Shown piece after piece: positions 51,193-58,542 of a DNA stretch of 64,000 nt. The translations under genes and the position numbers were made by a program. Origin of the DNA: UBA8389 sp942493385 (GTDB lineage Bacteria > Bacteroidota > Bacteroidia > Bacteroidales > UBA1402); contig OW818699.1 in the NCBI GenBank assembly GCA_942493385.1, positions 2,480,001 to 2,544,000 of the forward strand. The letters run 5' to 3'. A model generated the notes under the pieces. It was not told the origin of the DNA, made no database searches, and saw only the letters and a list, made by a program, of their open reading frames with translations. Position 1 is the first letter of the stretch. Each line of letters opens with the position of its first letter.

Positions 51193-52172
51193 CGTTAGCC
51201 AATCCATATTACCTGTACTTGCTGCTGCTCATCATTCCGGCAGTAATTTGGTATATTCTGCGTAGAAAGAAACGCCATGCCACCCTACAAATCTCCAACA
51301 GCTTTGCTTTTGATGGGCTGAAGCCTTCCTGGAAAAACAGATTGGAACACATACCCTTTGTTTTGCGGATGATAACTTACGTACTCCTCGTACTTATTCT
51401 TTGCAGGCCACAGTCCTCCAATAGTTTTCAAAATGTAACCACCGAAGGGATTGACATTGTGATTGCGTTGGACATCTCCAGCAGCATGTTGGCGGAAGAC
51501 CTTCGACCCAACCGTTTGGAGGCAGCAAAAAAAGTTGCATCCACCTTTATTTCTGGTCGACCGAACGACAACATCGGTTTGGTTTTGTTTGCAGCTGAAA
51601 GTTTTACCCAATGTCCGCTGACAACCGATCATACCGTACTACTGAATCTTTTCGGCAGCATCAAAAGCGGCCTGATTGAAGATGGAACAGCCATCGGATT
51701 GGGACTTGCCAATGCCGTCAGCCGTATTAAAGACTCGCAAGCCAAATCAAAGGTCATCATCCTGTTGACGGACGGTTCCAACAATAGGGGAGACATCGAC
51801 CCGATCACTGCTGCTGAAATCGCCAAAACCTTCGGTATCCGTGTTTATACCATCGGTGTCGGTCGTAAAGGCAAAGCACCGTATCCATTTCAGACTGCCT
51901 ATGGTATCCAATACCAGAATATTGAGGTCGACATTGACGAGCCTCCGCTTCGTCAAATTGCCGCCACTACCGGAGGTGAATACTACCGTGCCACCAGCAA
52001 CAACAGCCTGAGCAGCATCTATCAACAGATTGATCAGCTGGAGAAAACCAAGATGAATGTACACGAATACAGTAAGAAACATGAGGAATATAGGATATTC
52101 GCACTTGGGGCACTTTTGCTGCTGTTGTTGGAGATCTTATTGAGAAACACCATCTTACGTCGTCTTCCATAA
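51189..52172 (+). CDS. batA: BatA: VWA-domain membrane protein
   Basis: A 327-residue protein with two N-terminal membrane helices (about 7-25 and 58-75), a von Willebrand A domain (about 88-290) with the metal-binding site DISSSML, GTAIG and LLTDGSNN, and a C-terminal helix (about 304-322). This is the BatA layout of Bacteroides-type Bat operons, where it is thought to assemble with BatB. Starts inside the preceding gene's stop and precedes batB-batC by 12 bp. Confidence 0.9.
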   Translation: MTLANPYYLYLLLLIIPAVIWYILRRKKRHATLQISNSFAFDGLKPSWKNRLEHIPFVLRMITYVLLVLILCRPQSSNSFQNVTTEGIDIVIALDISSSMLAEDLRPNRLEAAKKVASTFISGRPNDNIGLVLFAAESFTQCPLTTDHTVLLNLFGSIKSGLIEDGTAIGLGLANAVSRIKDSQAKSKVIILLTDGSNNRGDIDPITAAEIAKTFGIRVYTIGVGRKGKAPYPFQTAYGIQYQNIEVDIDEPPLRQIAATTGGEYYRATSNNSLSSIYQQIDQLEKTKMNVHEYSKKHEEYRIFALGALLLLLLEILLRNTILRRLP

Positions 52173-52184
52173 ATATTAACGAAC

Positions 52185-53891
52185 ATGTTTCGATTCTCGA
52201 ATCCAGAATATCTCTATTTGCTTTTCCTGATACCGGTTATCATCATCCTGTACCTGGTCATCAACGTAAGGCAGCGAAAACGCCTGAAAGCCTTTGGCGA
52301 TCCAGCGTTGCTAGCACAACTCATGCCAGATGTGTCACACCGCCGTCCACTACTGAAGTTCATTATTCAACTATCAGCCATCGGTATCTGCATCGTCATG
52401 ATTGCTGGTCCTCAATTCGGATCCAAATTGGAAAAATCCAAACGCCAGGGTGCCGAACTGATGATAGCTCTTGACGTATCGAATTCCATGATGGCTCAGG
52501 ATATTCAACCCAACCGACTTTCCAAAGCCAAACAAATCCTTTCTAAACTGGTGGACAAATTAAAAGACGACAAGATCGGGTTGGTGGTTTTTGCCGGCGA
52601 TGCGTTCACACAATTGCCCATCACTTCCGATTACGTTTCGGCCAAGATGTTCATGAACACCATCTCGCCGGAGCTGGTGCCCACACAGGGTACGGCTATC
52701 GGTGAAGCAATCGACCTGTGTCTGAAGTCGTTTCCGCCCAAAGGCGAGGCCGAACGTGCCATCATAGTCATTACCGATGGTGAGAATTTCGAGGACGATG
52801 CCTCGGAGGCTGCCAAAGCAGCTCAAAAAGAAGGTGTTAAGATTCATGTGGTCGGTCTTGGACTTGAACAAGGCAGTCCAATTCCCATGTCCAACAGCAG
52901 TGATTTCAGGAAAGATAAGGATGGCAATGTTGTCATAACCAAACTGAATGAAAAGATGTGTCAGGATATCGCCGCTGCCGGAGCTGGCATCTATGTTCGC
53001 TCGGACAATTCCAATGCTGCATTGAAAATTATTGAAGCCCAATTGGATAAAATGACCAAAGCAGATTTGGAATCGGCCGTATACAGTGAGTATGACGAAC
53101 AATTCGACGGACTTGCTTGGATCGTACTCGTTTTATTGTTGGTCGATTTTTTGATCATGCAACGTAAAAACAAGCGTTTTCGCAACGTCAAATTGTTTGC
53201 ACTTACAATGATGATCCTTTCAACATCAGGTGTTTCCGCTCAAAAGGCTGAACGCAGTGATATCCGAAAGGGAAACCGTCAATATGAAAATAAGAAATTC
53301 ACGGAAGCAGAAATCCAGTACAGAAAGGCACTTGAAGTAAATGCTAAATCCATGGAAGGTGCTTACAATTTGGGAAATGCCCTTTATAAGCAAAACAAAC
53401 CCAAGGAAGCACTTGAGCAATATAAAAATGCGCTGAACCTTCAAAACAATCCCATCAAGAAATCTCAGATTTTCCACAATGCAGGTAACGTTTTCATGGC
53501 TGGCAAAGAGTATGACAAAGCTGTTGATGCCTATAAGAACTCATTGATAATCAATCCCGTTGATAATGAAACCCGCTACAACTTAGCCTTAGCTCAAGCC
53601 ATGTTGAGAAAACAGCAACAACAGCAGAAGCAAGACAAGGACAAGAATAAAGATCAGAAAGACGAACAGAAGGACAAAGATCAACAACAGCAGAAACAAG
53701 ACGATCAGGAGAAGAAGCAAAATCAGAATAAGAAGCAGGAGCAGCAACAACAGCAGCAAGAGCAGGTTTCCAAGGAAAAAGCAAGGCAATTGCTTGATGC
53801 CTTGAGCCAGGACGAAAAAGATACCCAAGAAAAAGTCAAAAAGCTCCAGATGCAGCAAAGCAAGTCTCGCAAAACAGACAAAGACTGGTAA
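52185..53891 (+). CDS. BatB-BatC fusion: VWA domain, membrane helices and TPR repeats
   Basis: 568 residues combining two proteins that are separate in Bacteroides. Residues 1-325 are BatB: two N-terminal helices, VWA domain with D97-x-S99-x-S101, GTAIGEAID near 170 and VITDGEN near 198, closing helix at 309-325. Residues 334-352 look like a former signal sequence (KLFALTMMILSTSGVSAQ), followed by a BatC-like TPR region (about 357-470) and a Gln/Lys/Asp-rich tail (476-530). The reading frame is continuous with no stop between. The hydrophobic junction would bring the TPR part back to the periplasm. Confidence 0.85.
   Translation: MFRFSNPEYLYLLFLIPVIIILYLVINVRQRKRLKAFGDPALLAQLMPDVSHRRPLLKFIIQLSAIGICIVMIAGPQFGSKLEKSKRQGAELMIALDVSNSMMAQDIQPNRLSKAKQILSKLVDKLKDDKIGLVVFAGDAFTQLPITSDYVSAKMFMNTISPELVPTQGTAIGEAIDLCLKSFPPKGEAERAIIVITDGENFEDDASEAAKAAQKEGVKIHVVGLGLEQGSPIPMSNSSDFRKDKDGNVVITKLNEKMCQDIAAAGAGIYVRSDNSNAALKIIEAQLDKMTKADLESAVYSEYDEQFDGLAWIVLVLLLVDFLIMQRKNKRFRNVKLFALTMMILSTSGVSAQKAERSDIRKGNRQYENKKFTEAEIQYRKALEVNAKSMEGAYNLGNALYKQNKPKEALEQYKNALNLQNNPIKKSQIFHNAGNVFMAGKEYDKAVDAYKNSLIINPVDNETRYNLALAQAMLRKQQQQQKQDKDKNKDQKDEQKDKDQQQQKQDDQEKKQNQNKKQEQQQQQQEQVSKEKARQLLDALSQDEKDTQEKVKKLQMQQSKSRKTDKDW
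53606..53766 (+). repeat. Low-complexity Gln/Lys/Asp-rich coding tract
   Basis: CAG/CAA/AAG/GAC-dominated stretch in the tail of the BatB-C gene encoding runs such as KQQQQQKQDKDK. Interruptions between the Gln codons show it is not a pure trinucleotide array, but it could still vary in length between strains. Confidence 0.7.
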
Positions 53892-53928
53892 AAAATCGTA
53901 ATTTTACAGATTGATAAAGCATATTGAA

Positions 53929-55782
53929 ATGAGGAACAAATTGATACTGGCATTCGTCCTGATGTTGAGCGGAGCAAGCATTCATCTGAAGGCGGCTGAT
54001 GCAGTGACCTTTACTGGTGATGCACCCAAACAAATCATCATGGGGCAGTATTTCAACCTGGTCTATTCTTCGAATGCCGAGGTAGAAGACTTACGCATAG
54101 CTGAGCTTAGTGAGTTTTTTGAGATTCTGTACGGACCATCCACTTCGATGAGTTCATCGACCACCATCGTGAACGGCAAGTACCAATCTGCTACGTCGTA
54201 CGGATTTACCTATGTGCTTAAACCGAAAAAGACGGGTACCTTCACCATTCCTTCGGCCACTGCAACCATCAATGGCGCAAAATACAAGAGTAATTCCCTC
54301 TCCATAAAGGTTCTACCTTCAGACCAACAGGGTGGTGGAGCTCAATCTCAACAAAAAGCCTCCGCTTCAGCTCCATCAGCTTCACAAAATGGAGGATCTA
54401 CTCAATCCATTTCGAACGATCAGGTTTTTATCCGAGCCATTCCTTCCAAGACTCAGGTGTCAGAACAGGAAGGCTTGCTGGTTACTTACAAGATTTATAC
54501 CAGGGTGGACATTTCCGGAATGCAGAATCCAAAATTCCCCGAATTCAAAGGTTTCATGGCTCAGGAAATCGAAGTACCTCAGAATAGGCAATGGGATTTG
54601 GAGAATTACAATGGAGCCAACTACCAAACTACCATTCTGAAACAAACCGTGCTCTATCCCCGTGAAACAGGAAGTCTAACCATTGAGAAAGGATCGTTTG
54701 ACTTGATATTGCGCGTCAAAAACAACAATCCCAGAACACGAAGCATCTTTGATGATTTCTTTGAAACGTATTCGGAGGTTAAAAAAACGGTCTATTGCAA
54801 CAGTGTGAAAATCAATGTGACCCCTTTTCCAGCAGGAAAACCATCCGATTTTTGCGGGGTTACCGGCAACTTAAATATGACCTCCTCCATCAGCAGTCAG
54901 AAGGTTAAAGCCAACGAAGCCGTGACCATCCGCATCAAGATTTCAGGTAACGGCAACTTGAAAATGATTCCCACACCCGAATTGACCTTTCCTGCTGATT
55001 TCGAAGCCTACGATCCCAAGGTTGATAACGCTTTTAAGAACTCCACCAGTGGTGTAAGCGGTACCAAATCCATTGAATACTTGGTTATTCCAAGATTCCC
55101 GGGAACGTTTGAGATTCCAGCCACCAGCATCAGTTACTTTGATTTGGCCACCCATAAATTCAAAACATTGACTACACCGCCTTATACCATCGAAGTGGCT
55201 AAAGGCGACGGCAACATCACCAACGTCAGTGGAAAATTCGCCAATCAGGAACAACTTCGCTTGTTGGGTTCCGATATCCGATATTTGAAAACCAACATTC
55301 AACTTGAGAAGCAACCACCGCTTTTCTTTGCGACTCTTACTTTCTGGCTGGCTTACCTCATACCCTTGCTTTTCTTTGGAATCCTATTGCTCATCAATCG
55401 TAAGCAACTCAAAGACAATGCAGACATTGCCAGAGTCCGCAACCGTAAAGCCAATAAGGTTGCAGTTAAACGTCTTAAACAAGCGGCCAACTTCCTCAAG
55501 GAAGGTAAAAAAGATTTCTTTTACGATGAACTTCTGAAGGCACTTTGGGGGTACACCAGTGACAAATTGAATATTCCTCTTTCCAAACTCGATAAGGAAA
55601 CCATAGAGCTACAACTTACTGAGAGCAAAGTAGGAGAGGATATCTGCAAGGAATACATGGATATCCTGCAGACCTGTGAATATGCCCGATATGCTCCTGG
55701 TGACGCGGCAGCTGCCATGGACAAACTGTATGAACAGACCCTGGATGTCATCAACAAAATGGAAAATACGATTAAACGATAA
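53929..55782 (+). CDS. batD: BatD: Bat-operon membrane protein
   Basis: A 617-residue protein with a signal peptide (MRNKLILAFVLMLSGASIHLKA), repeated extracytoplasmic beta-sandwich modules (DAVTFTGDAPKQIIMGQYF, LKPKKTGTFTIPSATATI, later PRFPGTFEIPATSISYFD), a Ser/Gln-rich spacer (about 140-165), one membrane helix (about 463-485) and a cytoplasmic helical tail. This is the BatD/BatD-like oxygen-tolerance protein fold. The ATG at 53929 directly starts the signal peptide; the TTG upstream is not needed. batE follows after 4 bp. Confidence 0.88.
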   Translation: MRNKLILAFVLMLSGASIHLKAADAVTFTGDAPKQIIMGQYFNLVYSSNAEVEDLRIAELSEFFEILYGPSTSMSSSTTIVNGKYQSATSYGFTYVLKPKKTGTFTIPSATATINGAKYKSNSLSIKVLPSDQQGGGAQSQQKASASAPSASQNGGSTQSISNDQVFIRAIPSKTQVSEQEGLLVTYKIYTRVDISGMQNPKFPEFKGFMAQEIEVPQNRQWDLENYNGANYQTTILKQTVLYPRETGSLTIEKGSFDLILRVKNNNPRTRSIFDDFFETYSEVKKTVYCNSVKINVTPFPAGKPSDFCGVTGNLNMTSSISSQKVKANEAVTIRIKISGNGNLKMIPTPELTFPADFEAYDPKVDNAFKNSTSGVSGTKSIEYLVIPRFPGTFEIPATSISYFDLATHKFKTLTTPPYTIEVAKGDGNITNVSGKFANQEQLRLLGSDIRYLKTNIQLEKQPPLFFATLTFWLAYLIPLLFFGILLLINRKQLKDNADIARVRNRKANKVAVKRLKQAANFLKEGKKDFFYDELLKALWGYTSDKLNIPLSKLDKETIELQLTESKVGEDICKEYMDILQTCEYARYAPGDAAAAMDKLYEQTLDVINKMENTIKR

Positions 55783-55786
55783 GACG

Positions 55787-56605
55787 ATGCGCAAAATACG
55801 GAGTACTCTTTTTCTCGTCCTGTTCGTACTTGCCGCCTCGGCACAAACGAACCCTGCCGATTTTAACAACAGCAAAAGCAACACTGGTATCAATCTGTCC
55901 GGAAACGAATCTCCTGAAGAACTCCTTAAAATGGCTGCAACCAGCTATTCAAAAGGCAGTTACAGCCAGGCCGCCCTTTTTTACGAAGGAATCCTTCAGC
56001 AATATGGCATTTCGGATAAGATTTATTATAACCTTGGAAATGCCTATTTCAAATGCGACCGGTTGGCACCTGCCATCCTAAACTATGAACGTGCCTTACG
56101 CCTCAATCCAAGGGACACCGATGCCCGATTCAACTTGGAAATGTGTCAGGCTCGCATTGTCGACAAGATTGACCCCATTGGCATGTTTCTGATAGCCAGA
56201 TGGTATCATTCCATTGGTAATCTCTACAACAGCAATGGATGGGCATATGTCAGCATTTTGTTCTTCCTGTTGTTCATCGGATGTTTGTTCGCCTATTTCT
56301 TCGCGCGCAGACGCTGGCTTAAGAAATCAGGTTTTTTCGTAGGCATTTTATTTTTTACGTTCAGCGTCTTATCACTAATCTATTCTGCACAAAGCAGTCA
56401 CCAAATTACCAATCCGGATGAAGCCATTCTGTTTACCCTATCCGTTACCGTTAAAAGTTCACCGGATAAAAGTGGCACCGACCTTTTCGTCTTACATGAA
56501 GGCACCAAAATGAAGATTCGCAGTGTTTTGGGAGACTGGAGTGAAATCGAACTTGAAGACGGCAATGTAGGTTGGTTGTTATCCAAAGAAATTCAAGTCA
56601 TCTAA
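55787..56605 (+). CDS. batE: BatE: TPR and SH3-like membrane protein
   Basis: A 272-residue protein: signal peptide (1-19), TPR repeats (about 45-125; LLKMAATSYSKGSYSQAALFYE, NLGNAYFKCDRLAPAILNYERAL), two membrane helices (about 160-178 and 188-206), and a C-terminal SH3b domain (about 212-272) ending GDWSEIELEDGNVGWLLSKEI. This is the BatE layout. An open frame reaching back into batD is discarded; the ATG at 55787 begins the signal peptide. The PAP2 gene starts 2 bp after the stop. Confidence 0.88.
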   Translation: MRKIRSTLFLVLFVLAASAQTNPADFNNSKSNTGINLSGNESPEELLKMAATSYSKGSYSQAALFYEGILQQYGISDKIYYNLGNAYFKCDRLAPAILNYERALRLNPRDTDARFNLEMCQARIVDKIDPIGMFLIARWYHSIGNLYNSNGWAYVSILFFLLFIGCLFAYFFARRRWLKKSGFFVGILFFTFSVLSLIYSAQSSHQITNPDEAILFTLSVTVKSSPDKSGTDLFVLHEGTKMKIRSVLGDWSEIELEDGNVGWLLSKEIQVI

Positions 56606-56607
56606 TT

Positions 56608-57309
56608 ATGGGCATATTCGAATCATTGGTCACATGGGACAAGAGCTTGTTCCTGGCACTCAACGGTCTTCACACACCCTGGATGGACCATTTTATGTGG
56701 CTGATGTCCGAAACTCAGGTTTGGTTGCCCTTTTTCCTCTTTTTCCTATACCTACTGATTCGTAACAAGCAATCACAAAGCCTTTGGCTCATTTTGACTT
56801 TTGCTCTGCTCATCACGTTTACAGATCAGATTGCCTCAGGTTTATTCAAGCCTCTGGTTGAACGTTTGCGACCAACACACGATCCGGAACTAACTGGCTT
56901 GGTTCACATTGTCAATAACTACAAAGGCGGGCATTACGGCTTTTTCTCCAGTCATGCCTCCAATGTATTCGCTTTTGCCGGATTAAGCCTCTTGCTTATT
57001 CGCAATTGGTTGTATACGGTGATTATCCTCGTATGGGCATCGCTCATATCGTATTCAAGAATCTATCTGGGCGTTCATTTTCCATTGGACATTCTTACTG
57101 GTGCTGTCTTTGGAATGCTGTCTTCTGTCGGTTTTTATTTCCTTTACAATACACTGACAAAAGTCAAGCCTGTAAAGCATCCAGGGAAGGAGCGGAGACG
57201 GCGTAAAGTGATGGAAGGATTTCCTCAAAACGAAGTCAATCAGCTGAATTCAATTTTGGCTATTGTTCTGATTGTATGCCTTCTATCTTCCTATTACCTT
57301 TCTTGGTAA
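56608..57309 (+). CDS. PAP2-family membrane phosphatase
   Basis: A 233-residue polytopic phosphatase, probably acting on undecaprenyl pyrophosphate or a phospholipid phosphate at the inner membrane. The three catalytic motifs are KPLVERLRPTH, YGFFSSHASN and SYSRIYLGVHFPLD. About six membrane helices; the last one ends with the chain. It sits 2 bp after batE and is probably the last gene of the Bat operon; the link may be no more than co-expression. Confidence 0.88.
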   Translation: MGIFESLVTWDKSLFLALNGLHTPWMDHFMWLMSETQVWLPFFLFFLYLLIRNKQSQSLWLILTFALLITFTDQIASGLFKPLVERLRPTHDPELTGLVHIVNNYKGGHYGFFSSHASNVFAFAGLSLLLIRNWLYTVIILVWASLISYSRIYLGVHFPLDILTGAVFGMLSSVGFYFLYNTLTKVKPVKHPGKERRRRKVMEGFPQNEVNQLNSILAIVLIVCLLSSYYLSW

Positions 57310-57408
57310 ATCTTTTATTCAAATCTTTTTTTTTACCAACTATTTCATTACATTTAGAGCAGTTTTTATACAAAAAACATAGTATTAATCACTTTAAAAA
57401 ATACGGCC

Positions 57409-57663
57409 ATGGTAAAAACAATCACATTTAACGAACTCCGTAAAATCAAAGACAGTTTACCTTCCGGAAGTTCTCAACGCATCGCTGACCAATTAGGCAT
57501 CTCCGTTGAAACTGTCCGGAATTATTTTGGAGGTTCGAATTATCGGGATGGTAAAAGTGCAGGTGTACACATTGAACCAGGTCCCGACGGTGGTTTGGTC
57601 ATGCTGGACGATACCATCATATTAGATATTGCCATGGAGATTCTGGATAAACGGAAATCCTGA
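57409..57663 (+). CDS. Small helix-turn-helix DNA-binding protein
   Basis: An 84-residue protein with a helix-turn-helix (about 21-42, SSQRIADQLGISVETVRNYFGG) and a conserved C-terminal half (GVHIEPGPDGGLVMLDDT, ILDIAMEILDK). Proteins of this size and sequence are common in Bacteroidales and are annotated only as DNA-binding. A near-consensus -7 box (TACATTTA, 57349-57356) lies 53 bp upstream. Two hairpins follow its stop. Confidence 0.8.
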   Translation: MVKTITFNELRKIKDSLPSGSSQRIADQLGISVETVRNYFGGSNYRDGKSAGVHIEPGPDGGLVMLDDTIILDIAMEILDKRKS

Positions 57664-57669
57664 AAAATC

Positions 57670-57711
57670 TAATATCTAAAAGGTTCTCTTTCGAGAACCT
57701 TTTAGATATTA
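57670..57711. repeat. Perfect 19-bp inverted repeat (hairpin 1)
   Basis: Left arm 57670-57688 and right arm 57693-57711 pair perfectly around a TTTC loop; the core is GGTTCTC/GAGAACC. It begins 7 bp after the HTH gene stop. No T-tract follows (AAACCG), so it is not a standard terminator by itself. Confidence 0.85.
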
Positions 57712-57751
57712 AACCGTGTTTAATTAAGAAAATCATTTGGTCATTGCAGGT

Positions 57752-57778
57752 AAGTTCTCGAAAGAGAACTTTTTTTTT
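57752..57778 (+). terminator. Hairpin 2 with nine-T tract
   Basis: AAGTTCTC (57752-57759) pairs with GAGAACTT (57764-57771) around a GAAA loop, with T9 at 57770-57778. The 16-base core of this hairpin is the exact reverse complement of the core of hairpin 1, so the two can either fold alone or pair with each other. Confidence 0.75.
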
Positions 57779-57875
57779 GTGCATGAAGGTCCCGAAACTT
57801 TCTTTCAAGTTGATTTATTTTATTTTAACGGAACTTTCTGACTTTAAACTAGATGTATTTTGTGTATCCTTTCCG

Positions 57876-57883
57876 TATTTTTG
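57876..57883 (+). promoter_or_regulatory. -7 element for the uncharacterised gene at 57934
   Basis: TATTTTTG, full consensus, 50 bp before the ATG. The 57664-57933 gap holds only the two hairpins and this promoter. Confidence 0.5.
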
Positions 57884-57933
57884 TCAAGCCTTCTACATGT
57901 CCATTTTTTTGAATTTACCTAAATTTAATATAA

Positions 57934-58542
57934 ATGGAACACAATGAACAAGGAGTGTATCTGGTTTATGCACTCAATCTCAACAAGTCAGAACCAAACA
58001 ACATCCAACCAGGAAAGCCTTTGTACTTTTCAAATCGTGTCATTGCCGAAGATGTCATTCGACGTTATCACGAAATCTACCATTACTTGTATGATGCAAA
58101 TGCAGATTCTAAAGTCTATTGCCTGATTTTGGAAAAATATGCATTGGATTCTCAGTACCGGTATCAATTATCGACCAGGGTCTATACTGCAAAAGGTCAT
58201 TTACTATCCGACTGCATCGTACCTGACGACGGCCCTTTTTATGGCCGGCAGAAAAGCGGCATCTGCCACGAAATCGGGGATATTGTCGAAATTCCTTACG
58301 GAGAACGCTTGGTATTCGGAATCGTTGTCGAGCAGCCGCTTTGCTTAAACGAAGAAAACCGGATCGATTATGGATTCACAGCTTCGGATGATTGTTATAC
58401 GGTCATTCAATATCCCGATAATGAGATCCATTATGCACATTCACCAATGGTTTTCAAACCTTCCACTTCAATTTCAGAACATGTGAGGGATGAATTGCAT
58501 ACAGCCTTTAAAAACATCATGCAAGAGAAAATGGGGAAATGA
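57934..58542 (+). CDS. Hypothetical protein, no family recognised
   Basis: A 202-residue acidic, aromatic-rich soluble protein without signal peptide or membrane helix. It starts MEHNEQGVYLVYALNLNKSE; a mid-region VYCLILEKYALDSQYRYQLSTRV and a 'GDIVEIPYGERLVFGIVVEQP' like beta-rich patch (around residues 120-145) suggest an SH3-like or KOW-like barrel, seen by eye only. It has its own -7 element. The stop codon abuts the stop of the convergent PL11 gene with no gap. Codon use looks ordinary for the window. Confidence 0.65.
   Translation: MEHNEQGVYLVYALNLNKSEPNNIQPGKPLYFSNRVIAEDVIRRYHEIYHYLYDANADSKVYCLILEKYALDSQYRYQLSTRVYTAKGHLLSDCIVPDDGPFYGRQKSGICHEIGDIVEIPYGERLVFGIVVEQPLCLNEENRIDYGFTASDDCYTVIQYPDNEIHYAHSPMVFKPSTSISEHVRDELHTAFKNIMQEKMGK

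Noticed and set aside
56608..57309. PAP2 protein as lipid A 1-phosphatase
   Set aside because: The motifs fit several PAP2 subfamilies; nothing here singles out lipid A.
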